Source: Limiplasma sp031549415 (lineage in GTDB: Bacteria > Bacillota > Clostridia > Christensenellales > Aristaeellaceae). Taken from it: a stretch of DNA of 64,000 nt. The notes below the pieces were generated by a model. That model was given only the letters and a program-made list of their open reading frames with translations, made no database searches and was not told the origin of the DNA. Shown piece by piece: positions 33,708 to 42,137 of the stretch (position 1 is its first letter; the number at the start of each line of letters is the position of its first letter). The position numbers were made by a program, and so were the translations under genes. The stretch is from NCBI GenBank assembly GCA_031549415.1, contig JAVBPU010000008.1, positions 1-64,000 on the forward strand. The letters run 5' to 3'.

Positions 33708-35378
33708 ATGAGCAAGTATACCCTTGGCATTGATTATGGAACCCTCAGCGGCCGTGCGGTGCTGGTGGACGTGCGCAATGGCGATGAAATCGCCAGCGCT
33801 CTGCTGGAATACCCCCATGCGGTCATGGACGAAACCCTTCCCAGCGGCAAAAAGCTAGGCCATGACTGGGCCTTGCAGCACCCCCAGGACTATTTGGACG
33901 TGCTGACCCACACCATCCCCCAGGTGTTGCAAAAAAGCGGCGTACGGCCGGAGGACATCATCGGCATTGGCACCGATTTTACTGCCTGCACGGTGCTTCC
34001 TGTGAAGGAGGACGGCACGCCCCTGTGCCTTCTGCCGGAATTTGCGGAGAACCCCCATGCCTATATCAAGCTGTGGAAGCACCACGCCGCCCAGGACAAG
34101 GCCAACCGGCTCAACGAAATCGCCGCCCGGCGCAACGAGCCTTGGCTGAAAAACTATGGCGGGAAGATTTCCAGCGAGTGGCTGTTCCCCAAGCTATGGC
34201 AGGTGCTGGAAGAGGCCCCGGAGGTCTATGCCGCCATGGACCATTTTGTGGAGGCTGCGGACTGGATCGTTTGGCAACTGACCGGCGTGCAGACCCGCAA
34301 TAGCTGCTGTGCGGGCTATAAGGCCTTATACAACAAAAAAACCGGGTATCCCAGCAAGGCATTCTTCAAAGCCCTGGACCCCCGCCTGGAAAACGTGATC
34401 CAGGAAAAACTCAGCTGCCCGGTAACTTCCCTGGGCCAAAAGGCCGGGGGACTCACGGCGGAAATGGCGAAAAAGCTGGGGCTGCAGGAAGGCACCGCCG
34501 TTTGCGTGGGCAATGTGGACGCCCATGTGTGCGTGCCCGCCGTGGGCATTGACGCTCCGGGGCAAATGCTGGCCATCATGGGCACCTCCACCTGCCACAT
34601 CATGATGGGCACCCAGGAATCCCAGGTGCCCGGCATGTGCGGCGTGGTGGAAGACGGCGTGATGCCAGGCTTTGCGGGCTACGAAGCGGGCCAGAGCTGC
34701 GTGGGCGACCATTTCGCCTGGTTTGTGGACAACTGCTGCCCCGCCGCTTATGTGGAAGCGGCCAAGGCCAAAGGCGTAAACATCCACCAGTATTTGACAG
34801 ACCTGGCGGCCAAACAGGCCGTGGGCGAGCATGGCCTGCTGGCCCTGGACTGGTGGAACGGCAACCGCAGCGTGCTGGTGGACGTGGACCTGACCGGCAT
34901 GATGTTGGGCATGAACCTGCAAACCAAACCGGAGGACATGTACCGGGCCCTCATTGAAGCCACCGCCTATGGCACCCGGATGATCATCGAAAACTACCGG
35001 GAGAACGGCGTGGCCGTGGAGGACTTCTATGCCAGCGGCGGCATCAGCCAAAAAAATGCCATGCTGATGCAGATTTATGCGGATGTGCTGAACATCGAAA
35101 TCAAAATCGCCGGAGCGGAGCAAGGCCCTGCCCTGGGCAGCGCCATCTTTGCCGCCGTGGCCGCAGGCCAGGCCGCTGGTGGGTATGAGGACGTCTTTGC
35201 CGCCGCCCGGGCCATGGGCAAGGTGAAGGATTTGGTGTACAAGCCCATCCCCGCCCATGTGGCGGTATATGACCAGCTCTTTGCGGAGTATCGCCGCCTG
35301 CACGATTTCTTTGGCCGGGGCGAGAATGATGTGATGAAGCGCCTGAAAGCCATCAAAAAGCAGGCCACGAAGGCCTGA
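33708..35378 (+). CDS. araB: Ribulokinase
   Basis: 556 residues, FGGY kinase family; phosphorylates L-ribulose to L-ribulose 5-phosphate. N-terminal phosphate loop DYGTLSGRAVLVDV, TDFTAC near residue 95, the GTSTCHIMMG turn and the late ASGGISQKN are typical of AraB rather than xylulokinase. Met at 33708 is seven bases after AAGGAG; an ATG six codons earlier overlaps that site. araD follows by 72 nt; no araA is present. Confidence 0.93.
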   Translation: MSKYTLGIDYGTLSGRAVLVDVRNGDEIASALLEYPHAVMDETLPSGKKLGHDWALQHPQDYLDVLTHTIPQVLQKSGVRPEDIIGIGTDFTACTVLPVKEDGTPLCLLPEFAENPHAYIKLWKHHAAQDKANRLNEIAARRNEPWLKNYGGKISSEWLFPKLWQVLEEAPEVYAAMDHFVEAADWIVWQLTGVQTRNSCCAGYKALYNKKTGYPSKAFFKALDPRLENVIQEKLSCPVTSLGQKAGGLTAEMAKKLGLQEGTAVCVGNVDAHVCVPAVGIDAPGQMLAIMGTSTCHIMMGTQESQVPGMCGVVEDGVMPGFAGYEAGQSCVGDHFAWFVDNCCPAAYVEAAKAKGVNIHQYLTDLAAKQAVGEHGLLALDWWNGNRSVLVDVDLTGMMLGMNLQTKPEDMYRALIEATAYGTRMIIENYRENGVAVEDFYASGGISQKNAMLMQIYADVLNIEIKIAGAEQGPALGSAIFAAVAAGQAAGGYEDVFAAARAMGKVKDLVYKPIPAHVAVYDQLFAEYRRLHDFFGRGENDVMKRLKAIKKQATKA

Positions 35379-35450
35379 TTTGCGTCCAAATGATGTGGCG
35401 TAACGCCGCTGCCAATGAACAGGCGTTGCCGCAAAAAGAGGGGGATTCCC

Positions 35451-36152
35451 ATGCTGGAAAGCTTGAAACAAAAGGTATACGAAGCCAATATGCTGCTGCC
35501 CAAGTACGGTCTGGTCACCTTTACCTGGGGCAATGTGTCTGGGATGGACCGGGAACAGGGGCTGTTTGTGATCAAACCCTCCGGCGTGCCCTATGAGGAC
35601 CTGCGGCCCGAGCACTTGGTGGTGATGGACCTGGCCGGAAAAAAAGTGGAGGGCAACCTGAACCCCAGCAGCGACACCGCCACCCACATGGAACTGTACA
35701 ACCGCTTTCCCTCGCTGGGGGGCATCGTCCACACCCACAGCCGCTGGGCCACCATTTGGGCCCAGGCGGGTCGCGAAATCCCCGCCTATGGCACCACCCA
35801 CGCGGATTACATCCACGGCCCGGTGCCCATCACCCGCTCCCTGACCCAGCGGGAAGTGGACCAAGCCTATGAGCTGGAAACGGGCAAGGTCATCGCCAGC
35901 CATTTTGAAGCCCAGGGCATTGATCCCGCGGCTGTACCCTGTGTGCTGGTGCGCAACCACGGCCCCTTTGCCTGGGGCAAGGACGCCCTGGACGCGGTGC
36001 ATAACGCCGTTGTATTAGAGGAAGTGGCCATGATGGCCTGGCATACGGAGGCCCTTCCCCTTCAGCAACCCCGGGAGTGCCTGCCGGAGTATGTGAAGGA
36101 AAAGCACTACCTGCGCAAGCATGGTCCAGGGGCCTACTACGGGCAAAAATAG
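35451..36152 (+). CDS. araD: L-ribulose-5-phosphate 4-epimerase
   Basis: 233 residues, class II aldolase fold making D-xylulose 5-phosphate. Zinc ligands are His95 and His97 in VHTHSRWA and a third His in LVRNHGPFAWG near residue 170. GNVSG and KPSGVPYEDL (phosphate binding) are visible. Met at 35451 is six bases from AGAGGGGG. Ends the operon before a strong terminator. Confidence 0.94.
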   Translation: MLESLKQKVYEANMLLPKYGLVTFTWGNVSGMDREQGLFVIKPSGVPYEDLRPEHLVVMDLAGKKVEGNLNPSSDTATHMELYNRFPSLGGIVHTHSRWATIWAQAGREIPAYGTTHADYIHGPVPITRSLTQREVDQAYELETGKVIASHFEAQGIDPAAVPCVLVRNHGPFAWGKDALDAVHNAVVLEEVAMMAWHTEALPLQQPRECLPEYVKEKHYLRKHGPGAYYGQK

Positions 36153-36171
36153 GGCTGGCTATGGTTGCCCA

Positions 36172-36220
36172 TGGGCTGTCGCGGTGCATACGACCGCGAC
36201 AGCCCATTTTCATTTTTATT
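36172..36220 (+). terminator. araBD terminator
   Basis: 13-bp stem TGGGCTGTCGCGG (36172-36184) with CCGCGACAGCCCA (36194-36206), then a T-rich tail. Confidence 0.9.
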
Positions 36221-36222
36221 TT

Positions 36223-36282
36223 TGTAAAGCATGCTTGACATCCTTTCCACCGTATGCTATTCTATGGATGTAAAGCATGCTT
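36223..36282 (+). promoter_or_regulatory. Promoter flanked by two identical operator palindromes
   Basis: TTGACA (36235-36240), 17 nt, TATTCT (36258-36263). The 14-mer TGTAAAGCATGCTT, containing the perfect palindrome AAGCATGCTT, occurs twice at 36223-36236 and 36269-36282, overlapping the -35 and just after the -10. This arrangement fits autorepression by the XRE protein downstream; binding is inferred. Confidence 0.75.
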
Positions 36283-36321
36283 TCCATTTTTTCCGGATTC
36301 CATCACGAAAGGGGCCTTCCA

Positions 36322-36534
36322 TTGAAAAACCGGTTGGAAGCGCTGCGCCTTCAGCGCGGCATCAAGCAGGAGGAACTGGCCTCCGCCCTGCGGGTCTCCC
36401 GGCAAACCATCAGTTCCTTGGAAAACGGGCGGTATAACCCGTCCATTCTGCTGGCTTTTAAGCTGGCAAAATACTTTGATTGCTTGGTGGAGGACATCTT
36501 CATCATCGAGGAGGACGAAAACAATGCTCTGTAA
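36322..36534 (+). CDS. Small XRE-family repressor, TTG start
   Basis: 70 residues, a single helix-turn-helix: LEALRLQRGIKQEELA, then VSRQTISSLENGRYNPS as recognition helix, and a C-terminal acidic tail. The family usually starts MKNRL; here the codon is TTG (36322-36324), seven bases after AAAGGGG. The short stand-alone form (about 65-75 aa) commonly precedes a small membrane protein gene. It overlaps that gene by 11 nt, and its likely operators surround the promoter. Confidence 0.88.
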   Translation: MKNRLEALRLQRGIKQEELASALRVSRQTISSLENGRYNPSILLAFKLAKYFDCLVEDIFIIEEDENNAL

Positions 36535-36961
36535 AATGAAAAGCAAAACCAAACTGTACCTGGCCCTTTTGGCGGTGGGCCTGGTGAGCCTGGCCTTTGG
36601 CGTCATCGGCTACCTGACTTCCGGCAACCAGTCCCACCATATGGATACCCTCCTGGGCATGTTCTCCGGCTTCGGTTTCGGCCTCCTGGCTGTGGCGGTG
36701 GTCCAGCTGATCCGCGCCAAACGCATGTCACCGGAAAAGCGGGCGGAGAAGGACATTGAAAAGAACGATGAGCGCAACATCGCCGTCACCCGGGCGGCCC
36801 ACGCGGTGGGCAATACCGCCGGAGCCGCCACGCTGGTGGTGCTCAGCTTCCTTCTGATGTTCTTGGATTACAGGGTCCCCTCCTATCTGTGCATCGGGGC
36901 GCTATATGTGCAGCTGTTCGCCTTCTTGATCGCCTACCGGGTGTATTACAAAAAAATGTGA
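36524..36961 (+). CDS. Four-helix membrane protein (DUF2178-like)
   Basis: 145 residues, four hydrophobic helices: about 12-35, 48-62, 96-112 and 118-140. The charged loop between helices 2 and 3 holds KDIEKNDERNIAVTRAA, seen in membrane proteins encoded next to small XRE regulators. AGGAGG lies nine bases before ATG at 36524. Function unknown; often implicated in sensing or transport, but no direct evidence here. Confidence 0.75.
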   Translation: MLCKMKSKTKLYLALLAVGLVSLAFGVIGYLTSGNQSHHMDTLLGMFSGFGFGLLAVAVVQLIRAKRMSPEKRAEKDIEKNDERNIAVTRAAHAVGNTAGAATLVVLSFLLMFLDYRVPSYLCIGALYVQLFAFLIAYRVYYKKM

Positions 36962-37050
36962 AACCCAAAAATGAAGCAGCCCGTACCGCGCCCCCGATTC
37001 TGGGTCGCGGTTTTTGTGTCCAGGGCGCGGATTGCGTCCAGGAAAAATCC

Positions 37051-37079
37051 TTGACAGCACCAATCGGCTGTGATACAAT
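37051..37079 (+). promoter_or_regulatory. Promoter of the ylxM-ffh operon
   Basis: TTGACA (37051-37056), 17 nt, TACAAT (37074-37079). Just downstream an inverted repeat TTGTCAAG..CTTGACA lies in the leader and might bind a regulator. Nothing else is seen in 36962-37134. Confidence 0.75.
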
Positions 37080-37134
37080 GCCTTTCGGATTGTCAAGAGA
37101 ATTTCCTTGACAGCCCGCCGAAAGGAGCCTGCCT

Positions 37135-37509
37135 GTGAACCCCAGCGAAACAGGGTCTGCCCCGGAGGAAAGGCTTGCGCAAAATGTGGAAATCAGCACC
37201 CTGTGCGCTTTCTACGGCGGGCTATTGACCCAGCGGCAACGCACGGCCCTGCTGCTTCATTATGATGAGGACCTGTCCCTGGGGGAAATCGCGGAGCAGC
37301 TTGGCGTCAGCCGCCAAAACATCCACGACCTCATCACCCGCTCCGCCCAGAAATTGCAGAGGGTGGAGGAACAGGTGGGGGCCATTGCCTCGGCGCGGCA
37401 GACCAGCGCCCAACTGCAACAAGCCCTGGACCTATTGCGCGCAAACCATACCGCAGAAGCCATTTCCCTGCTGTCTGAGACCATTGCCCAGCTTGATGGA
37501 GAGGAGTGA
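37135..37509 (+). CDS. ylxM: YlxM family DNA-binding protein (UPF0122), GTG start
   Basis: 124 residues. A sigma-70 region-4-like helix-turn-helix, LTQRQRTALLLHYDEDLSLGEIAEQLGVSRQNIHDLI, spans residues 30-68; a coiled coil follows. It stimulates or accompanies SRP in Streptococcus; here the role is inferred by position directly before ffh. GTG at 37135 is seven bases after AAAGGAG. Confidence 0.92.
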   Translation: MNPSETGSAPEERLAQNVEISTLCAFYGGLLTQRQRTALLLHYDEDLSLGEIAEQLGVSRQNIHDLITRSAQKLQRVEEQVGAIASARQTSAQLQQALDLLRANHTAEAISLLSETIAQLDGEE

Positions 37510-37515
37510 CGCCCC

Positions 37516-38838
37516 ATGGCCTTTGAAGGACTGAGCCAAAAACTGTCCGCCGCCCTTGGCAAGCTCACCAGCCGGGGCAAGCTCACCGAGCAAGCCGTCA
37601 AAGAGGGCATGCGGGAAGTGCGCGTAGCCTTGCTGGAGGCGGACGTCAACTACCTGGTGGTGAAGGACTTTTGCAAGAAGGTGACGGAACGCTGCGTGGG
37701 CCAAGCCGTCCTGGAAAGCCTGTCCCCAGCCCAGCAGGTCATCAAAATCGTCAACGAAGAAATGACCGCCCTCATGGGCGAGCAGAACGCCCGGCTCACC
37801 TGGTCCTCCAGCGTGCCCACCATTTACATGCTGTGTGGCCTCCAGGGCGCGGGCAAAACCACCATGGCCGCCAAGCTGGCCGGATACCTGCAAAAAACCG
37901 GGAAAAAGCCTTTGCTGGCCGCCTGCGATATCTACCGCCCCGCCGCCATCAAGCAATTGCAGGTGGTGGGGGAGCAGGTCCATGTGCCCGTGTTTGAAAA
38001 AGGCGCCCAGGACCCGGTGAAAACCGCCAAAGAGGCGGTGGAATACGCCCGGAGCTATGGCCGGGATGTACTCATCATTGACACGGCGGGCCGTTTGCAC
38101 ATTGATTCGGAATTGATGGAGGAACTGCGGCGGGTGAAAGCCGCCGTAAAACCCCAGGAAGTGCTGTTTGTGGTGGATGCCATGACCGGCCAGGACGCGG
38201 TGAACGTGGCCCAAACCTTTGACCAGGACCTGGGCATCGACGGCGTGATCCTGACCAAGCTGGACGGCGACACCCGGGGCGGCGCGGCCCTGTCCATCAA
38301 GGCCGTGGTGGGTAAGCCCATCAAGTTCTCCGGCACCGGCGAAAAGCTTTCCGACATCGAACCCTTCCATCCGGACCGGATGGCCAGCCGCATCCTGGGC
38401 ATGGGCGATGTGATGACCCTCATCGAAAAGGCCCAGGAGGTCTTTGACCAGGGCGAAGTGGAAAAGCTGCAAAAGCGCGGCCCTCAGGAGCTGACCCTGG
38501 ACGATTTCCTGTCCCAAATGCAGCAAATGAAAAAGATGGGCGGCATGCAAAGCATGCTCTCCATGCTGCCCGGCATGGGCAACAAGCTGCAAGGCGTGGA
38601 AATTGACGATGATGCCATGAAGAAGCCCGAGGCCATCATCCGCAGCATGACCAAGCGGGAGCGCAAAAACCCCGGCATCCTCAACGCCAGCCGCCGCAAG
38701 CGCATTGCCGCAGGCAGCGGCACCACCGTGCAGGACGTCAACGCCCTGATGCGCCAGTTTGACCAGGCCAAGGCCATGATGAAGCAAATGATGGGCGGTC
38801 GCCTGGGCAAAAAAGGAAGAATGCGGATGCCCTTTTAA
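37516..38838 (+). CDS. ffh: Signal recognition particle protein Ffh
   Basis: 440 residues, GTPase that targets membrane proteins to FtsY. N domain, G1 GLQGAGKTT, DTAGRLHID, TKLDGD and the Met-rich M domain (MQQMKKMGGMQSMLSMLPGMG) are in order. The M domain is complete. Located between ylxM and rpsP, as in most Bacillota. Confidence 0.97.
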   Translation: MAFEGLSQKLSAALGKLTSRGKLTEQAVKEGMREVRVALLEADVNYLVVKDFCKKVTERCVGQAVLESLSPAQQVIKIVNEEMTALMGEQNARLTWSSSVPTIYMLCGLQGAGKTTMAAKLAGYLQKTGKKPLLAACDIYRPAAIKQLQVVGEQVHVPVFEKGAQDPVKTAKEAVEYARSYGRDVLIIDTAGRLHIDSELMEELRRVKAAVKPQEVLFVVDAMTGQDAVNVAQTFDQDLGIDGVILTKLDGDTRGGAALSIKAVVGKPIKFSGTGEKLSDIEPFHPDRMASRILGMGDVMTLIEKAQEVFDQGEVEKLQKRGPQELTLDDFLSQMQQMKKMGGMQSMLSMLPGMGNKLQGVEIDDDAMKKPEAIIRSMTKRERKNPGILNASRRKRIAAGSGTTVQDVNALMRQFDQAKAMMKQMMGGRLGKKGRMRMPF

Positions 38839-38939
38839 TGCTTCCCCTCCACACGCCTGTTATCACCCTTGTGATTGCAGATAGATCCCAAAGGGCCAGC
38901 GCCCTATCCCCAATCCAAATCATTTAGGAGGAAACCAAC

Positions 38940-39188
38940 ATGTCTGTCAAAATCCGTCTCAAGAGAATGGGTATGAAGAAAAAGCCTTTCTACCGCGTTG
39001 TGGTGGCCGACATCCGCAGCCCCCGGGATGGCCGCTTCATTGAGGAAATCGGCTACTACGATCCCATGACCGAGCCTTCCACCATCAAAATTGACGCCGA
39101 AGCCGCCAAAAAGTGGCTGCAAAACGGCGCGCAGCCCACGGATACCGCCCGGACGCTGCTGAAAAAATCCGGCATCCTTGAGGGCTAA
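38940..39188 (+). CDS. rpsP: Ribosomal protein S16
   Basis: 82 residues, 16S rRNA-binding assembly protein. MSVKIRLKRMGMKKKPFYRVVVAD and GRFIEEIGYYDPM are diagnostic. AGGAGG precedes the ATG. Follows ffh after a 101-nt gap. Confidence 0.97.
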   Translation: MSVKIRLKRMGMKKKPFYRVVVADIRSPRDGRFIEEIGYYDPMTEPSTIKIDAEAAKKWLQNGAQPTDTARTLLKKSGILEG

Positions 39189-39191
39189 CAC

Positions 39192-39419
39192 ATGAAAGAA
39201 CTTGTGCTGTTCATCGCGCAGTCGTTGGTGGACAACAAGGACGCCGTGACTGTGCTGGAAACCGTCGGCCCGGAAGCCACCATTTTGGAACTTCATGTGG
39301 CGCCCGAGGACATGGGCAAGGTGATTGGCAAGCAGGGGCGCATCGCCAAGGCGCTCCGCGCCGTGGTGCGGGCCGCCACCACCAAGGACCAGAAGCCCGT
39401 TTTTGTGGAAATTCAGTAA
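39192..39419 (+). CDS. khpA: KH-domain RNA-binding protein KhpA
   Basis: 75 residues, one KH domain with GKVIGKQGRIAKALRAVV including the GxxG loop GKQG. KhpA forms a dimer with KhpB/EloR and affects cell elongation and small RNAs in related bacteria. Usual place after rpsP. Its ribosome-binding site is weak (GAGGG), perhaps relying on coupling with rpsP three bases upstream. Confidence 0.95.
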   Translation: MKELVLFIAQSLVDNKDAVTVLETVGPEATILELHVAPEDMGKVIGKQGRIAKALRAVVRAATTKDQKPVFVEIQ

Positions 39420-39428
39420 TCTTTCCTT

Positions 39429-39478
39429 CTTGCCAGCGCCCTTTCCGCGAGCCAGGGCGTTGGCAAGCTGTTTTTTTC
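39429..39478 (+). terminator. Terminator after khpA
   Basis: Stem CTTGCCAGCGCCCT (39429-39442) with AGGGCGTTGGCAAG (39454-39467), then T7. It closes ylxM-ffh-rpsP-khpA before the membrane-protein gene. Confidence 0.85.
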
Positions 39479-39539
39479 TTGCCCTGATTTTGCTGACGTG
39501 GAACCCTTTTTGGAAGGCTCCGCCTGTCAAAAACCCCAA

Positions 39540-39619
39540 TGCAGGGGTTCCACCCCTGCACCCCACCAGGGATTTCATCCCTGGACCCATTTTTGAACCG
39601 CCCATACAATGGGCAGTTC
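39540..39619. repeat. REP-like palindromes in the khpA-39712 gap
   Basis: TGCAGGGG/CCCCTGCA (39540-39560), CCAGGGAT/ATCCCTGG (39566-39584) followed by ACCC, and a GAACcGCCCA/TGGGCaGTTC stem (39596-39619). The middle element matches those at 10466 and 56452. Confidence 0.7.
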
Positions 39620-39711
39620 AATCAAGGGATTCTGAAGGGCAAAGCCTTTAGGCTGCCAGAGGCCGCTCCCCTTCCCCACTTTTTGGACCCTCAGACAAGG
39701 AGGTTCTCCCC

Positions 39712-41568
39712 TTGCTTCACATTCTTGCGTTTTTTTGTGCTGTGTGCGCCATGTGCCTGCTGTGGAACCGCCGGTTTGAACAGGCCTTGCCTGTTGCCCT
39801 GCTTTCGGCCATGGGGGTGCTCACCGCCTTGGCCATGGGCCGCGTCCTGGCCTGGGTGGATTTTCTGGCCTGGCTTTTGCTGGCCGCTATCCTTCTTTTG
39901 GCGGTCTATGCCCTGGCTTCTAAGCGAATCTCCTTCGGTGCGCTGGGGAAGCGTTTCCTGGCAAACGTCACCACCCCGGGCCTGCTGGTTTTTGTGCTGG
40001 TGATGGCTTACCTGCTGTATGCCACCCAGCCCATGGTGGTCAACACTAATGACGATGTGGTGCACTGGGGCCTGGCCCCAAAATCCCTCTGGCTGTTTGG
40101 CGGCCTGGTGGATGGCGGGCAGGTTCTCTCCACCACCTTTGCCACCTATCCCCCCGGCCTCCAGGTGTTGCAATGGTGGATGCTGCGCTTTTTTGGCCAG
40201 TGGCAGGAGTCCACGCTGTACCTGGTCCTCTTTGCCACCTATGGGGTTTTTCTGCTGCCCCTCACCGCCAAACTGCGCTGGAAGCACGCCTGGGCCATTC
40301 CCCTGGCGGCCGTAGCCATCCTTGCGCTGCCCTTCCTGGGCAACTACGCCAGCTATGACTACCTGGGCGTGGACACGTCTTTGGCCCTTTGCTTTGGGTA
40401 TACCTTGGTGCAGATTTGGCAATCCCGGCAGGGGGACCGCTTTGCCCTGGCGGCTGCATCGCTTGGGATGTGCGGCCTGGTCCTCATCAAGGAAGTGGGG
40501 CTGCTATTCATGGTCTTTGCCGGGGTTTTTCTGCTGCTAACCCGCAAATGCGGCAAGAAAGAGCTGCTCTGCCTGCTGGCCCCTTTGCTGGCATTTGGCG
40601 CATGGAAGGTCTTTTGCCAAGCCATGGGACTGACGGGCTTTCACGCCTCCGGCCTATCCGCCAGGATTGGCGAGCTCTTCTCCGGTACCTATCAGCCTCC
40701 GGAAGGGGCGGACGGCATCCTCCCCTCTCTGTGGAACGCGCTGACGGTTTGCAATTTGTCCACCCTGCCCAGCGTGCCTTTTCTTTCTGTGCAATTGCCC
40801 AAGCTGTTCTGGCTGGCCTTCCTGCCGGTGCTCCTGGGGCTGCTGGGCCGGTGGACAAAGCAAAAAGCTCTGATGCGGGTGGCGCTTTTCGCGGCCATCG
40901 TTTCCGTGGTCTTTGTGCTGCTGCAATGTGTCAGCTTCTACACGGTGTTTTATTACGAGGTGCCCGTGTACGTAGGCGAGCGGGCCAGCAACATGGTTTG
41001 GCTGATGGAGCGGTACCTCTGCCCCATGTTGCTGGGCTTTGGCGTGCTGGCGCTGTGGCTGGTGGTGGATGCGTTCCCAAAAAAGCTGGCCTCCGCCTGG
41101 AAGCCCCTGCCCACGCTGGCGCTGGCGTTGAGTTTTTTCTTTCTGGTCTTCGGCATTCAGTGGAGCCATCTGCTCACCATGCTGCTGCCGGACCGGTACT
41201 ACCAGCTGGACAGCGCCCTGGGCACGGAAGGCCAAGTGCTGATGGACCATGATTGGGGCACGGCTTTGGAAGGCTATGAAAACGCCCATGTGCTGGTGGA
41301 GCTGGAGGACGGCTCCGACTACATCAAAAACCTGCGCTATGCCTACGCGCCTGCACGGTTTGAGGTCCCCACGCCGGAGGCTTCCCAAAGCGCCGAAGCC
41401 CTGCGGGGGTTTCTCCTGCAAAAGCAGATGACTCATCTCATTTATTTCAATGATGACAGCGCCCTGTATGCCCCCGCCTGCGAGCTGTCGGAGGATGGGG
41501 AACTCTATTCCTGGACGCTGTATGAAGCGCTGCGGGACGGCGATGCCGTCACCCTGTCGGAGTTTTAG
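39712..41568 (+). CDS. Polytopic membrane protein, GT-C-like, TTG start
   Basis: 618 residues, about eleven to twelve helices plus a soluble C-terminal part of about 110 residues. The first outer loop after helix 3 has VVNTNDDVVHWGLAPKSLW, with a DD pair placed like the catalytic acids of GT-C glycosyltransferases, and FATYPPGLQVLQWW. Start TTG (39712-39714) is eight bases after AAGGAGG; no ATG fits. It sits inside the otherwise conserved rpsP-khpA-rimM-trmD cluster, between a terminator and rimM. Confidence 0.72.
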   Translation: MLHILAFFCAVCAMCLLWNRRFEQALPVALLSAMGVLTALAMGRVLAWVDFLAWLLLAAILLLAVYALASKRISFGALGKRFLANVTTPGLLVFVLVMAYLLYATQPMVVNTNDDVVHWGLAPKSLWLFGGLVDGGQVLSTTFATYPPGLQVLQWWMLRFFGQWQESTLYLVLFATYGVFLLPLTAKLRWKHAWAIPLAAVAILALPFLGNYASYDYLGVDTSLALCFGYTLVQIWQSRQGDRFALAAASLGMCGLVLIKEVGLLFMVFAGVFLLLTRKCGKKELLCLLAPLLAFGAWKVFCQAMGLTGFHASGLSARIGELFSGTYQPPEGADGILPSLWNALTVCNLSTLPSVPFLSVQLPKLFWLAFLPVLLGLLGRWTKQKALMRVALFAAIVSVVFVLLQCVSFYTVFYYEVPVYVGERASNMVWLMERYLCPMLLGFGVLALWLVVDAFPKKLASAWKPLPTLALALSFFFLVFGIQWSHLLTMLLPDRYYQLDSALGTEGQVLMDHDWGTALEGYENAHVLVELEDGSDYIKNLRYAYAPARFEVPTPEASQSAEALRGFLLQKQMTHLIYFNDDSALYAPACELSEDGELYSWTLYEALRDGDAVTLSEF

Positions 41569-41582
41569 AAAGGAGCGGACCC

Positions 41583-42137
41583 ATGCTTGCACCCTATTTG
41601 CTGCTGGGCGAAATCACCCGCCCCCAAGGCCTCCGGGGCGAGGTCAAGCTGCGCCACTATACGGACGACCCCTCCCGGTTTGAAGAGCTGGACACGGTTT
41701 ATTTGCGGGAAGGGGAGGCATACCAGCCCTTTGCGCTCACCGGCTGCCGGGTGCAAAAGGATGAGGTGTTTTTGACCTTGGCAGGCGTCACCGACCGGGA
41801 CCAGGCGGAGAAGTTGCGGGGCGTCCAGCTCTATGTGGACCGGGCCCATGCCAAGGCGCTTTCCCCGGATGAGGTGTTCATCGCGGATATTGTGGGGGCC
41901 AAGGCCTACGACACGAAGGGCCGGCTCCTGGGGACCCTCACAGAGGTCTTGACCCCTGGCGGCGTGGACGTGTTTGTGTTTGACACCCCCAAGGGCACCC
42001 TGATGGTGCCTGCCCTGAAAGCCGTACTGCTGACCCTGGACCCGGTGAATGCCAAAATCGTGTTGAACGAAGCCATGCTGGACGAGGTGGGCCTCTATGA
42101 AGATCGCCATTCTAACGCTGTTCCCCGAGATGTTTGA
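41583..42137 (+). CDS. rimM: Ribosome maturation factor RimM
   Basis: 184 residues; assists 30S head assembly by binding S19. EITRPQGLRGEVKL at the start and the PRC-barrel half with VFDTPKGTLMVPALK are typical. AAGGAG precedes the ATG. It overlaps trmD by 41 nt. Confidence 0.94.
   Translation: MLAPYLLLGEITRPQGLRGEVKLRHYTDDPSRFEELDTVYLREGEAYQPFALTGCRVQKDEVFLTLAGVTDRDQAEKLRGVQLYVDRAHAKALSPDEVFIADIVGAKAYDTKGRLLGTLTEVLTPGGVDVFVFDTPKGTLMVPALKAVLLTLDPVNAKIVLNEAMLDEVGLYEDRHSNAVPRDV

Noticed and set aside
34326..36002. 558-residue open frame on the minus strand
   Set aside because: It lies opposite araB-araD, is His/Gly-rich with no family features, and follows from the GC-rich codon use of the real genes.
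37432..38787. 451-residue open frame on the minus strand
   Set aside because: Antisense shadow of ffh, no ribosome-binding site and no recognisable domain.
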